Below, piece after piece: positions 27,444 to 36,944 of a DNA stretch of 64,000 nt (positions within the stretch are counted from its first letter, which is position 1; each line of letters starts with the position of its first letter). The notes below the pieces were generated by a model that ran no database searches, was not told where the DNA came from, and worked only from the letters and a program-made list of their open reading frames with translations. Source of the DNA: Planctomycetota bacterium. GTDB taxonomy: Bacteria > Planctomycetota > Planctomycetia > Pirellulales > UBA7805. The stretch lies in the NCBI GenBank assembly GCA_003389215.1, contig QQVP01000094.1, positions 1 through 64,000 on the forward strand, in the 5' to 3' direction. The position numbers were made by a program, and so were the translations under genes.

Positions 27444-28997
27444 TCAGTGAGTCCCGTCGCCGTGGTGTTTCTGCCCGCGGACGACGTGCCGCCACGGCTT
27501 GAGCATCCAGGCGGTGACGAGCCCCCCGGCCAACGCGAACAGAATGACGCCCACGGCGAGCGTTTTTCCGGGGATATGGATGGCCTCGCCCACCATGAAC
27601 CAGAGATGGGCCCCGTAAACCGAGACCAGAAAGATCTCGATCCACTCGATCATCTTCTGGGTGTGGGCCACCAAAGCCAGGTTCTGGTGCATGTCGCCGC
27701 TCATTTTCTCTTCCTGATCGGCGCGTAGCCGCGCGTCCACCTGGCTCATCGCTCGCTCGACGTCATCCCAGGCCTCGTCGACATGCAAACCTTCCCGGGC
27801 GAGCTCGTAGTAGCGATGGGCCGCGTGACGATTGGTGACGTGGGTAAGCCGACCACTCACGGCGTAGCCCAACAGACTGCGACGCAGCTCGGCATACTCG
27901 CCGGGCAGCTTCACGCCGGCGGCGGGCAACAGATCGGCCGCCGCCTCGACGGTGCGATGCAATACCAGTCGCTGCATCAGCGCCGCCAGAAACGGCATGA
28001 AGTACTTGTCGCGGACGCGGGGCACGCGCTGCGTATTGTACGGATGCGGCGTCCCGTCGGGTGTGTCCGCCTGGTCGCCCACCAGATGCGCGGCGCCGAA
28101 GAGGCCGACCGCGGCCCAATGCTTGCGATTGAGAATTCGCTCCGGAACGCTCAGTTCTCGCGAGGTGGAACCGACGTGGGTCGACTCCTCGATTTGCGCC
28201 AAGGCCGACAGGAATGGTCCCGAACGCTGCTGGACGTCGGCTACCTCCAGATCGAATTCATCCGACATTCTCACCACGCTATAGACCGACAATTGCGGCT
28301 GCAGCGTGCGGAACGCGAACTCCTGCAACGGCCGCAGCAGTGCGTCGCACAGCTCGGCGAGACCGAACTGACCGCCGCGAACCCCGACGCGCTCGGCCAG
28401 CGGCGCGTCCTCTGCCGGTGCCGGGGCGATCTTCGCCCGCTCGGCCTCCGGCACGCGTTGCCAAGCTGCGGGGCTGTCCTGCGGATGCGCAGTGCGAATC
28501 ACGGCCCGCGACTTGTCAACCGGTTGTGTGAGTCGATAGTTGAAATCGACCACCTGTCCGGCCGTGAGCGAGTCGGCCTCGACTTCGAGCGAGACCGAGA
28601 GAACTCCGATGCCCGCGTCGAGCAAGAAAAGTTCGATACCCGTGCTCCAGACCGGCTCGACCGGCAGCGAGATGTCGCCAAATTGGACGACCGCGTCGTG
28701 AAACATGCGGTTCAAGGCGGCGTCGGCAACGCGCAAATAGCTTCGCAACGACTCCGCCGCATCATCGACGGCAAACAGCCGCAACAACGGCGCCAGCATC
28801 TCTTCCCGATAGTTCTCCGGTAAGCTGTTGACCTGCCACAACTCGGCTACCTCACCGAAGCGGAATTGCTCCAGCGCTGCGGCCATCTCGCGACCGCGGT
28901 TCGCGGCAACGACGAACGGGTGCAAGAATCGCGTGTGGCACTCCAGAACGCGACCCGCCACATCCAACTCGCAGGCGATTTCGTTCGACTCGTTCAT
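27444..28997 (-). CDS. CorA-like membrane protein with a large soluble domain, GMN motif replaced
   Basis: A 517-residue protein. About 440 residues of soluble domain precede a long amphipathic helix (ADQEEKMSGDMHQNLALVAH) and two C-terminal membrane helices (EIFLVSVYGAHLWFMVGEAI and VGVILFALAGGLVTAWML). The layout, with all mass N-terminal and two helices at the end, is that of CorA Mg/Co channels. At the place where CorA has the pore motif GMN, this protein has GAH, so it may not conduct Mg or may serve as a partner subunit. Segments such as IELFLLDAGIGVLSVSLEV match the neighbour at 29076 (AEFSLFRVGIGFLAITTRPE), so the two are paralogs. The gap between them is 78 bases. Start MNESNE; no strong ribosome site. 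Confidence 0.65.
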   Translation of the reverse strand: MNESNEIACELDVAGRVLECHTRFLHPFVVAANRGREMAAALEQFRFGEVAELWQVNSLPENYREEMLAPLLRLFAVDDAAESLRSYLRVADAALNRMFHDAVVQFGDISLPVEPVWSTGIELFLLDAGIGVLSVSLEVEADSLTAGQVVDFNYRLTQPVDKSRAVIRTAHPQDSPAAWQRVPEAERAKIAPAPAEDAPLAERVGVRGGQFGLAELCDALLRPLQEFAFRTLQPQLSVYSVVRMSDEFDLEVADVQQRSGPFLSALAQIEESTHVGSTSRELSVPERILNRKHWAAVGLFGAAHLVGDQADTPDGTPHPYNTQRVPRVRDKYFMPFLAALMQRLVLHRTVEAAADLLPAAGVKLPGEYAELRRSLLGYAVSGRLTHVTNRHAAHRYYELAREGLHVDEAWDDVERAMSQVDARLRADQEEKMSGDMHQNLALVAHTQKMIEWIEIFLVSVYGAHLWFMVGEAIHIPGKTLAVGVILFALAGGLVTAWMLKPWRHVVRGQKHHGDGTH

Positions 28998-29075
28998 GGA
29001 CCGACGGGGTTGTAAGTGGAAATGTGCCAGGTGATGGGCGGACTGCCATGCTGGCTCGCTGCTCGAACGCCTATC

Positions 29076-30524
29076 TTAACGACGCATCAGCCACAGCGCC
29101 AGGCTCCCGGCCAGCAGACCCACTCCTGCCGTGCCCAAAGCCGCCCACCAAACGTTCATTCCTTCCGCACCCGCGGTGACGCCATAAAGGTTGATGCCAA
29201 GGAAGCCCACGATCAAGCCCGGCACGCCGAAGATCGCCGCCAGCACGTTGATACGCTCTTCCAGACGCTGTGCCGCGCGGGCTTGGAGAAAGTCGTGCAT
29301 GTCGTGAACCTCGTTGCTCACTTCGTGGTAGAGTGACTCGATCTCGAAGATCCGCTGCCACTGTCGGTAGCAACGATGATGCCGTTCTCGCTGGGCAACC
29401 TGGGCAAAGTGTCCGCGAGCCGTAAACGCCAACAACGATTCGTACATCCGCCGAAATTGCTCGTCGCGAGACCGCGAATCGCGACCGGGACGCTGAGTCA
29501 GCCAGTGACGCGCGACCCGATCGGAGAGCTCAATGAGCGCAAAACGTTGATGCAACGCGATCAGGAAGAGCAGATAGTATTGGGTCCTCAAATTCTGAGG
29601 AAGCGTCTCCCGAAAGAAGGGCTGATCGGGAGGATCGACCGCCACGAACGCCGTGCCTTCGAGCGAGAACAGGAGCCACTGGTTTTCGGCGTAAGGCATG
29701 ATCGAAGGAGGGCCCAGCGTGCGATCTTCGTCAGTAAGGTGGACCTCCTGGCGGGCGTGAAAGAAGCTCCGCGACCGATAGAGCAGCGGAGCAACTTCCT
29801 CAGCCGCCACGTCTTCGACCAACAGCGCGGCAAAGGGCACCAGGCGACCCGCGACGAACGCATCGCGCCACCAGGGCTCGACCTCGCCTGGCAGCTGTGC
29901 CGAGTTCAGGAGTCCTCGAAGAAGGTCGTCGACAGTGCCGCGGCCGTCGGCATGCTCGGCCAAACCTCCGGCGGCGGCTGGGAAGAAGGGTTCTCCGTCG
30001 GGCGGCGATTCGTCATTGGCGGACGAACGCCGGCGAGCTTCGAGCTTGACGCCGCGCTGGCCCGCCGCGAAACGAAAAAAATGCAAAAAGTCGTGCCACC
30101 GAGCCGACTCGGCCGACTCGGGTCGCGTCGTGATCGCCAGAAATCCGATGCCGACGCGAAACAGCGAAAACTCCGCCTCGAGAATGCGAAAGGGGAGAGC
30201 GTCCTTGCGAACTCGCAGACTCCAGCGTGCCAGCGGGTCTTCCGCGCCCGCAGCCAGACCTTGCTCATCGCACAGGGCCGCAGACTCCAATCGCCACACC
30301 GCCGCGGTGGCCGTCGTGCCGTCGGGCGGATTGAGGTAACGACTGACGTGCGGAAGGATCTCCTCCGCGGGAAAGTTGCGCTTCCGCCAGACGGACCCGA
30401 CCTTGGGCCAAGTCGCCTGCTCGACGACCGCAAGTCGCTCTTCGAACGTTTCCGCCTCGAAGGCGAATGGAAACACGAACTTGATGAAGGAAGATTCGAT
30501 GAGCTTCACGATCGCAGCCGACAC
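29076..30524 (-). CDS. CorA-like membrane protein with large N-terminal domain, GIN pore motif
   Basis: A 482-residue protein, paralogous to the gene at 27444. The soluble domain (about 1-400) is followed by a helical stalk (YHEVSNEVHDMHDFLQARAA) and two terminal membrane helices: RINVLAAIFGVPGLIVGFLG with INLYG, then NVWWAALGTAGVGLLAGSLA. The sequence GIN sits at the end of the first helix where CorA has GMN, so this one keeps a plausible ion pore. The start is a GTG at 30524; a second GTG a few codons later is possible. It is transcribed before the gene at 27444, from the region shared with the kinase at 30825. The ion is unknown; divalent cation transport is inferred from the family. Confidence 0.65.
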   Translation of the reverse strand: MSAAIVKLIESSFIKFVFPFAFEAETFEERLAVVEQATWPKVGSVWRKRNFPAEEILPHVSRYLNPPDGTTATAAVWRLESAALCDEQGLAAGAEDPLARWSLRVRKDALPFRILEAEFSLFRVGIGFLAITTRPESAESARWHDFLHFFRFAAGQRGVKLEARRRSSANDESPPDGEPFFPAAAGGLAEHADGRGTVDDLLRGLLNSAQLPGEVEPWWRDAFVAGRLVPFAALLVEDVAAEEVAPLLYRSRSFFHARQEVHLTDEDRTLGPPSIMPYAENQWLLFSLEGTAFVAVDPPDQPFFRETLPQNLRTQYYLLFLIALHQRFALIELSDRVARHWLTQRPGRDSRSRDEQFRRMYESLLAFTARGHFAQVAQRERHHRCYRQWQRIFEIESLYHEVSNEVHDMHDFLQARAAQRLEERINVLAAIFGVPGLIVGFLGINLYGVTAGAEGMNVWWAALGTAGVGLLAGSLALWLMRR

Positions 30525-30824
30525 GCAGAAGGAGGACGGGATTCGTTACTCGATGGGGGCGAGACCTGTTCTTCCGGTTCGATAGCCTTGACGGCCCGGA
30601 GTAGGCGGCAGCCGCAAGTCTCGCGCGCGTGCCGACCAGCCGTTCCGACGCTTTCCGAATGTACCTGCACGACCGCGTCGAGGCAATCGACGCAAGCCGC
30701 TTCATTGCCACCCGGACGGCGCAAGGATCGCCTATCCTCGCAAGGTTGAAACGCCGAGTTGAAACCAGGCAGCGGCAGACCGATACTGAAGTCCGTCTCT
30801 GCACCCCAGCGCGGGCCTCGTGCC
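30525..30824. other. divergent intergenic region
   Basis: About 300 bases between the CorA-like gene (leftward) and the TPR-kinase (rightward). No gene or clear promoter was found, though promoters for both directions must lie here. Confidence 0.5.
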
Positions 30825-32909
30825 ATGCCTTTCTTTACGGTCGATCTACCTGAGCGCTTCGCCTCCGCCGTTCGTGTCGGGCACGCCGCGGAAGTGGCCG
30901 ACGCGGAGGTCGACAACGCGGCGGAACATTTTGCCCGCGCGGTGGCGCGGAGCGAAATTGGCCGCTACGCCGAAGCCCGTGCCGACCTGGAGCGAGTGGC
31001 CGACTTGGAGGCCGACGAAGAACTCGTCACCGCCTGTCGATTGGAACTGGCGTATCTCGATCTGGTGACAGGGCGAGCCTTGCGACCGGCCGTACGTGCC
31101 GCGTCCGATCTGGCCGCCGACTCCGATCGCTCTCCACGGCTCCGCGCGCGGGCCTGGCACCTGATCGGCTTGGGCGAAGGAAAGTTGCGCCGCTGGTCGG
31201 TCGCCTTCGACGCATTGCAGACCTCGTGCAGACTGTACCAAAGTCTCGACCAGCGGGCATCGGTGGCCCGTGTCCGCGACACGATGGCCGCGCTGGAAAC
31301 TTCCTGCGGTCGACTCGACAGCGCCCTGCATTACTACGCGCTGTCGCTCGTCGATAAGGCCCTGGACGACGATCGAGCCGGGATGGCGACGACCCTCGGC
31401 AGCATCGGTCGGGTCCAGCTGCGGGCCGGACGATTTGAGCAAGCCGTCGAGTGCTTCGAGCGCGACCTGGAACTCTCCGAGCAGCTCGAAGATCGGCGCG
31501 GCATCGTGCGGATGAACGAGGACTTGGGCAGGGCCTTTCTAGCACTCGAGCGATTCGACGTGGCACGACGCCATTTGGGAGCTGCCCTGGCCTCGGCCCG
31601 GAAGTGGCATTTCGGAGATCTCGAATTCCTGGCTTGCGTCGACCTGGCGCGTCTGGCGCTGGCGGAAGACCAACTCGACGAGGCCGATGCCTCCTATCAG
31701 GCAGCCGCAGCCGCACTGCCCAGGGACGCGGAGCCGTTGTTCTCGGCGTTGCTCACCGAGTTGGAGGGGGAGCTGCTGATAGCCCGTGGCGACGCGGGAG
31801 CGATCGAGCTTCTCCGCAGTGCGGTCGAGGCCTTTTGCGCAGGGGACGCCCCGGACCTCGAGATTCCGGCGCGCGTGGCCCTGGCGAAGGCGTATCGGGC
31901 GGCGCGGCTACCTGCCTTGGCTGAGGAGGCCTTGGTCGTTGCCGCGCGGCGAGCCAAGCAGGGGGGATTTCGTCGCTTTTCGCGGCAACTGAGCGAGGCG
32001 ATGGCTTCGCTCGACGTCGTCGAGGGCCTGCTCGCCGAGACGGACCGCCACCTGGCAACCGCCGACGAGTCGGCGCCCCGATCGCCGCACGACTATGTCC
32101 TGCGTGAGAAGCTGGGGGGCGGGGCTTTTGGCGAGGTGTTTCGCGCCTACGATCCTGTGCGAGGCCAGGAGGTTGCCTACAAGCGATTGCGGCTCAGTCA
32201 GCTCTACGAAACTCGTCGTCGCGCGAAGGTCATCGCCTCGGCCCGTCGCGAACTGGAGGCCGCCTCGCGCGTGCGGCATCCCGGCGTCGCGCGAGTCCTT
32301 GCCATCGGTGGCGACCCGTCCGACGAGATGTACGTGGTGCAGGAATTCGTGCCGGGGCGTTCGTTGCGGGACCTGATTCCGTTCGATGCAAGCGCGCCCT
32401 TGGCAAGCGTGCTCAAGGGTCTGGCCGAGATCGCCGAGGCGCTCACTGCCTTGCACGCGGCCGGCACGGTGCATCGCGATCTTAAACCAGGCAACGTCAT
32501 CGCCCGCGCCGAGGGCTCGTTGGTTCTGGTCGACTTTGGCATCGCGGCGGTCGCCGGTCTCCGCTCGGCGGTCGACGAATCGGTCTTGGGGACGTTGCCC
32601 TACATGTCGCCCGAGCAGGCTCGCGGCCGGCAGCTCGACGGTCGCAGCGATCTCTACTCGTTGGGCGTGATCGCCTTTGAATGGCTTACCGGCACTCGAC
32701 CGATCGACCCGCGTGGTGAGAACTGGTCGGAGCGTGTCGACGACCTGCTCTCCAAACAACCGCTCCGGCTGCGCGATCTGCGGCGAGGATTGCCGGCGGA
32801 CCTCGAATCGCTGGTGAGCTCGTTGCTCGACCGTGCGCCGCGCAGACGTCCGACCGCGGCCGAGGTGGCGCAGCGCTGTTGCCGGATGAGTGAGGACCTG
32901 GGTGTGTAA
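30825..32909 (+). CDS. TPR-Ser/Thr protein kinase
   Basis: A 694-residue cytoplasmic protein without signal or membrane helix. Residues 20-400 are TPR-type helical repeats (ETSCGRLDSALHYYALSLVD, AGRFEQAVECFERDLELSEQ, LERFDVARRHLGAAL). The C-terminal kinase begins near 424 (GGGAFGEVFRAYDP; Lys453 in VAYKRL; HRDLKPGNV with Asp552; DFG at 570; TLPYMSPEQARG; DLYSLGVIAFEWLTG). The kinase is at the end rather than the beginning, as in some myxobacterial and planctomycete kinases. The gene meets the FHA-protease gene (32953) tail to tail, 43 bases apart; FHA domains bind phospho-threonine, so the two may act together. The ATG at 30825 lacks a clear ribosome site. Confidence 0.85.
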   Translation: MPFFTVDLPERFASAVRVGHAAEVADAEVDNAAEHFARAVARSEIGRYAEARADLERVADLEADEELVTACRLELAYLDLVTGRALRPAVRAASDLAADSDRSPRLRARAWHLIGLGEGKLRRWSVAFDALQTSCRLYQSLDQRASVARVRDTMAALETSCGRLDSALHYYALSLVDKALDDDRAGMATTLGSIGRVQLRAGRFEQAVECFERDLELSEQLEDRRGIVRMNEDLGRAFLALERFDVARRHLGAALASARKWHFGDLEFLACVDLARLALAEDQLDEADASYQAAAAALPRDAEPLFSALLTELEGELLIARGDAGAIELLRSAVEAFCAGDAPDLEIPARVALAKAYRAARLPALAEEALVVAARRAKQGGFRRFSRQLSEAMASLDVVEGLLAETDRHLATADESAPRSPHDYVLREKLGGGAFGEVFRAYDPVRGQEVAYKRLRLSQLYETRRRAKVIASARRELEAASRVRHPGVARVLAIGGDPSDEMYVVQEFVPGRSLRDLIPFDASAPLASVLKGLAEIAEALTALHAAGTVHRDLKPGNVIARAEGSLVLVDFGIAAVAGLRSAVDESVLGTLPYMSPEQARGRQLDGRSDLYSLGVIAFEWLTGTRPIDPRGENWSERVDDLLSKQPLRLRDLRRGLPADLESLVSSLLDRAPRRRPTAAEVAQRCCRMSEDLGV

Positions 32910-32952
32910 TACCGATGGGCGGGAGCGTCGCCGAGACACGGGCGAGGACCGG

Positions 32953-35355
32953 CTACACCGGCGGAGGCGACGGAGGAATGCCGCGGTAGAGTCGAAACTG
33001 ATAGGTCACGTCTTCCTCGTCGCCCATGACCAAGAACGTGACCTTCGTGCCCGCCTCCAAGTCGAAGGCAACGTTCGCCGAGGGCATGTCGGGCGGAAAG
33101 GCCGAGAACTCGCGCTCGGTACCTTCGTCGGTATGCGTGACCGTGAGATTGACGCGGTGATCGCCCGGTACACTGACGAAAGCGAAGTACTCGCCCGCTT
33201 CTTCGACCTCAAGTTCGATCTGGGTCACCGCGGGTCCCTTTGCGTTGACGGGCGCAGGGAACTTGCCTTCGGCTTCGGAGACCAGTCCCGCCTCCAGATC
33301 TTGTCCACCGAAGATGCGCAGCTGGCGTCGCCAGAACTGCAGATCGTTGGCAACCTTTTCCTCGATCGGAACGCGGGTCCGCTCTGCCCGCAAGATCCGC
33401 AGCACAACGTCGGCCGCTTGCGATTCGCAGGTCACGATCGCCGAGAGAGACCGGTTATCCGCGACTTCGAAGCCAAGCGACCGCCCCCAGCGAAAGTTGT
33501 CTTGGTCGGCAATCAGCTTTCGCTGGTCGCCCGCGCGGGAATCTCGTAGCTCCAGCTCGATGTCGACGTTGAGCAAGGTGGCATAGGCGATGGCCAGACA
33601 GGGCCCGCCCTGGCCGATTGTGATGGAGCGCTGAGCACGCGGGGCCGCGGTGACGACGCCATCAATTTCGGGGACGACGTTCACACGATAGTTGCCCGAC
33701 ATCGTCTGCATCGATTCCCAGGTCGCAGCGATCTGGGCAAAGATATGATCGCGGACGGGCCGAATCTCCCGTTCGAGATCGGTGCGTCTGCGGTAGAAGC
33801 GGGCGATGTCCCGCTCCCACTGGGTCCGCCGGTCGAACTGATTCGCATCCGCGGTGCCCTGCAAAAGTTCGCGGACCAAATCGGCGCGCTGACCGTACTG
33901 GATATTGGCCCCCGATTTGATTCGACGTCCCTGTTTGGTAACGCCGATCACATTCCCGGCGTTGTGGACGGCGACCACCTTGCCGTCGCGGTTGATGATC
34001 GGACTGCCGCTAGCGCCTCCGGCCGAGGGCATGGCGTGTTGCACAAGCAGGCGGCGGTCGAGCGGGGCCCGCTCTTCGCCGAAATAGGTGGTCAGCGCGG
34101 TGACATAGGCCATATGCCGCGTGGGAGCCGGGGCCTGGGCATTGACGCCGCCCAGCACGATGCCCTCCATAGGAAAGCCGACGTAGCCGACCGGATAGGC
34201 CGGCTCGAGCCGCCCCAGTTCGTCCGCGTCGGCCAGCGGCAGGGCAGGGGCCAGCCGATCGGGATCCGCGACCTTCAGCAGGGCCACGTCGCAGGCCGGT
34301 CCGGCCGAGGCAACTCGTTCGGCGGCCACGTTACCGAGTCGCGTGGTCGGGTCGTACTCGTACCACAGCCGGAGAAACTGGCTGTAGCCGGGATGGGTCT
34401 CCGCCGACTCCACTTCAAGCGTGACCGGAGGATCGGAGGTCGACCGCACGACCATCGTCCCGGCCCCGCGAAAACCTTCGGCCACGTGGCCGTTGGTTGC
34501 CAACAAACCACGCTCCCGGTCGACGACCCAGGCCGTCGCCATCGGCGAGACATCACGCCCGTTCTGACTTAGCACCAGGTAGACCGACGGGGTGGCCCGT
34601 TTCAGAGCCGCCGCCAGCTGGGGCTCGAGTCGGCGTATACGCCGATCGACCCGATCGACATTGGAAGCGATGTCGTCGAGGATTCGCTCTTGCTGCTGCG
34701 TCAGTTGCCGGAGGTTGGTGATCTTCGGCTCGATCAACTCGACGAGCTGGCGGGTCTCGCGGAGCTGCTGGCGAGTTTCCTGAAGCCGTTGCTGAGCCTC
34801 GTCGAGTTCAGATTGCGTCGCTCCCAACTCGCTACGTGCCGATTTGATTTCTGCTTGGGTATCTTCGAGGTCGATGTTCGTGTTCGTCCAGAGCGTGTAG
34901 CCGACGTATCCGGCGATGGCGAGCAGGATCAAGGCGATCAGGCCGACTCGTCGCCCTGCGGCGGCGGTCCGACCCGCTTCGCGAATCAGCATGGGCGCCC
35001 CGGGGCGGCGACCCTGATCGGCCGTCGAGGGAAGCGACTCGTTCTGGCGCGTTTCGACCAGCAGTCGCGGACCCTTTTCGCCAAGCTGAAGTTCGGCGCG
35101 GGGGCCGAGTTCCTGGCCCTCGATCGCCAGCTCGCCGTCGACGTAGACCGGATTGTCCCGATTCAGCCGTAGCTCGTAGCGACCCAGATCGCGCACCAAC
35201 GCGCAATGTTCGCGGCCCACAATCGTCGTCTCGGGCGGAAAGAGGACGTCGCACTCTTCGGGGCTGCGTCCCAACACGACGCGAGTGCGATCATCGTCGA
35301 AGGTGAGCACCTCGCCGGCCCGATCGCCTCCCAGGAATCGCACGAAAAGCGGCAA
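32953..35355 (-). CDS. FHA-domain membrane protein with trypsin-like (S1C) protease domain
   Basis: An 800-residue protein if it starts at the TTG at 35355, which has GAGGAG 6 bases upstream. Residues 1-105 are an FHA phospho-threonine-binding domain (TRVVLGRSPEECDVLF, VGREHCALV). A membrane helix follows (about 137-157), then a coiled coil of Gln/Glu repeats (ELDEAQQRLQETRQQLRETR). The protease domain has His290 (ATNGHVAEG), Asp356 (CDVALLKV) and Ser449 (GGASGSP), so all three catalytic residues are there. The last 250 residues are beta-rich, probably for substrate or ligand binding. Topology places FHA in the cytoplasm and the protease outside, linking kinase signalling to envelope proteolysis. 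That is my inference. Confidence 0.8.
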   Translation of the reverse strand: MPLFVRFLGGDRAGEVLTFDDDRTRVVLGRSPEECDVLFPPETTIVGREHCALVRDLGRYELRLNRDNPVYVDGELAIEGQELGPRAELQLGEKGPRLLVETRQNESLPSTADQGRRPGAPMLIREAGRTAAAGRRVGLIALILLAIAGYVGYTLWTNTNIDLEDTQAEIKSARSELGATQSELDEAQQRLQETRQQLRETRQLVELIEPKITNLRQLTQQQERILDDIASNVDRVDRRIRRLEPQLAAALKRATPSVYLVLSQNGRDVSPMATAWVVDRERGLLATNGHVAEGFRGAGTMVVRSTSDPPVTLEVESAETHPGYSQFLRLWYEYDPTTRLGNVAAERVASAGPACDVALLKVADPDRLAPALPLADADELGRLEPAYPVGYVGFPMEGIVLGGVNAQAPAPTRHMAYVTALTTYFGEERAPLDRRLLVQHAMPSAGGASGSPIINRDGKVVAVHNAGNVIGVTKQGRRIKSGANIQYGQRADLVRELLQGTADANQFDRRTQWERDIARFYRRRTDLEREIRPVRDHIFAQIAATWESMQTMSGNYRVNVVPEIDGVVTAAPRAQRSITIGQGGPCLAIAYATLLNVDIELELRDSRAGDQRKLIADQDNFRWGRSLGFEVADNRSLSAIVTCESQAADVVLRILRAERTRVPIEEKVANDLQFWRRQLRIFGGQDLEAGLVSEAEGKFPAPVNAKGPAVTQIELEVEEAGEYFAFVSVPGDHRVNLTVTHTDEGTEREFSAFPPDMPSANVAFDLEAGTKVTFLVMGDEEDVTYQFRLYRGIPPSPPPV

Positions 35356-35572
35356 AATCGACTCCTCATGACAGGCTACTGGCGAGGTTCGCCGCGTTCG
35401 GTCCCACGCAGCGGCGAGCGTCCCCGAAGCTTGTTTATAGCTCTCGCGAAGGGCAGACGTCCAGTCGCAGACTCGGAACCGCTTGCAGCCGCAGGTAGGC
35501 CGCCCGCGGGCGGTCAGGCGATGGCCCTCAGCCTCCGCGTCTGGAGAGAAGGCGACCGTTGGCGTGGTCACC

Positions 35573-35608
35573 AAAAAAAGGCCTCGGACAAGAAGCCTGT
35601 CCGAGGCC
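35573..35608 (-). terminator. Rho-independent terminator
   Basis: A perfect 11-base stem (35580-35590 with 35598-35608) and a 7-base loop, followed on the minus strand by seven T (35573-35579). It lies 40 bases after the stop of the thioredoxin-SHD1 gene. Confidence 0.9.
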
Positions 35609-35648
35609 GAGTGGCTGGAGGTTCGATCTACGCATACGATTGAAGTCG

Positions 35649-36944
35649 TTAGAGACCTCTGAGATAGGCGCGGTCGGAATCGCTGAGCTGAGCGATGCCG
35701 ATGGTGGCAAAGCGACCGTTCTTTTTCCTCAGTCGCACGCGATCTCCGACGATCTCGACGAACTCCGCCTCGAGCGTATGCTTGCCGTCTCGGGAAGTCC
35801 ACGTCCGGAGGCCCGGTTCCGCACTCGCCGCGGCCGGCTCGTCCCGCGACGAGTCGGCAGGCGGCGTGTCGCCCGATTCCTCGCTCTGCGAGTCAGCAGC
35901 CGCCTCGGCACGTTCGCCGGGCCGGGTCGCTTCCGCATCGTTGCCCTCGGCTTTCGCCAGAAGCTGCTCGTCGAGCGGCTCGCCCATCCACTCCTCGTAA
36001 TGCTCGGCGACGTAAGCGGCAGGGGGCCTGCCCGCGTTACGCGTGAGGATGCTCACCAGGGATTGCTTCGCCCGTTCCTTACCTTCCGGATTTCGCAACC
36101 GCAACTTGACCCGATCGACGAGTTCGGCCTGTTCGAAATGGGTGTTGAAGCTTCCCTTGTTTCGATACTTGCGAATGACCTCGGCGATCTCCTTGGCGAG
36201 CAGCGGTTCGTAGGCACGGCGGATGAACGCCAGGTCGACCGTGGCGGCAAAGTCGTCGAGGTCGCCCGTGAGCGCTTCATCCACCTCGCTCAATCCTTGC
36301 TTGCCGGCCTCGATGAGCTCGTTTGCCAGCTCATCGGCCTCCATCGCCGGCTCGGCGTGACTCCCCAGCGCACCGAGTTTACCGAGCCGTTTTAGCGGTG
36401 CCATCGCTTTGACGGCAGCGAAGTCGTCGTCGTTCTCATGAGCCGTCTTGGCGACCCTGAGAATCGACTCGATCTTCTCGGCGTTCTTCGTCGACAACAC
36501 GAGGCCCGCATTGTCGATCTGTTTCTGCATGAAGGTCTTCAAGGCGTCGCCCACGATGGCGCCGCTGCGACCGTAGAGCATCTCGCCGTCGGCTCGAATC
36601 ACGTAGACGATGGGAAACGTCGATTCCCCTTCGTAAGCGTACTTGCGTTTCCAGTTCGGCCAGTCGTCGTTTTCCGTGTTGATCTTCAGGGGCACAACCT
36701 GTGCCACCAGCGGCTTGATTGACCGGTCATGTCGGAGCCGGTTCAAAAAAGTCGCACACGGGCCTCAGGCCGCCTCTCCCGCGACGGCCACGATCGGACG
36801 ACCCGTCTTCTTCGAGAGTTCGAACGCCTCGTCGACGGTTAGTTTACGTGTCTCCTTCTTGGGCGCTGCATCGCCCACCGAACCGGTGAAGGCGCATGCA
36901 AAGCCGAAGGCCAACAGCGGAAGTAGAAGTATTCGCTTGCCCAT
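35649..36944 (-). CDS. candidate selenoprotein: thioredoxin-like UGPC domain with SHD1 domain
   Basis: One frame of 431 residues interrupted only by a TGA at 36765-36767 (codon 60). Before it: a signal peptide (MGKRILLLPLLAFGFACAF) and FELSKKTGRPIVAVAGEAA. After it, in the same frame: GPCATFLNRLRHDRSIKPLV, then PLKINTENDDW and TFPIVYVIRADGEMLYGRSG, a thioredoxin-like fold. The TGA replaces exactly the first Cys of CGPC, giving UGPC. The frame then stays open to an acidic linker and a C-terminal SHD1 domain (RTWTSRDGKHTLEAEFVEI) at 375-431. AAGGGGA lies 8 bases before the ATG. The protein would be an exported thiol/selenol redox protein. A SECIS-like hairpin follows the TGA. Alternatives are a nonsense mutation or a sequencing error; the exact position and conserved downstream protein argue against simple decay. 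Confidence 0.7.
36719..36746 (-). promoter_or_regulatory. putative bacterial SECIS hairpin
   Basis: On the minus strand, TTGA-A-CCGG pairs with CCGGTCAA: 8 pairs with one bulged A and an 11-base loop CTCCGACATGA. The loop begins 27 bases after the TGA, inside the 16-37 range described for bacterial SECIS elements. The preferred G at the loop start is only present if the top G-C pair opens. Confidence 0.4.

Noticed and set aside
36765..36767. TGA as an ordinary nonsense mutation making a pseudogene
   Set aside because: Kept as an alternative, but the TGA falls exactly on a catalytic Cys position and the frame downstream is long and conserved in pattern, which decay would not favour.
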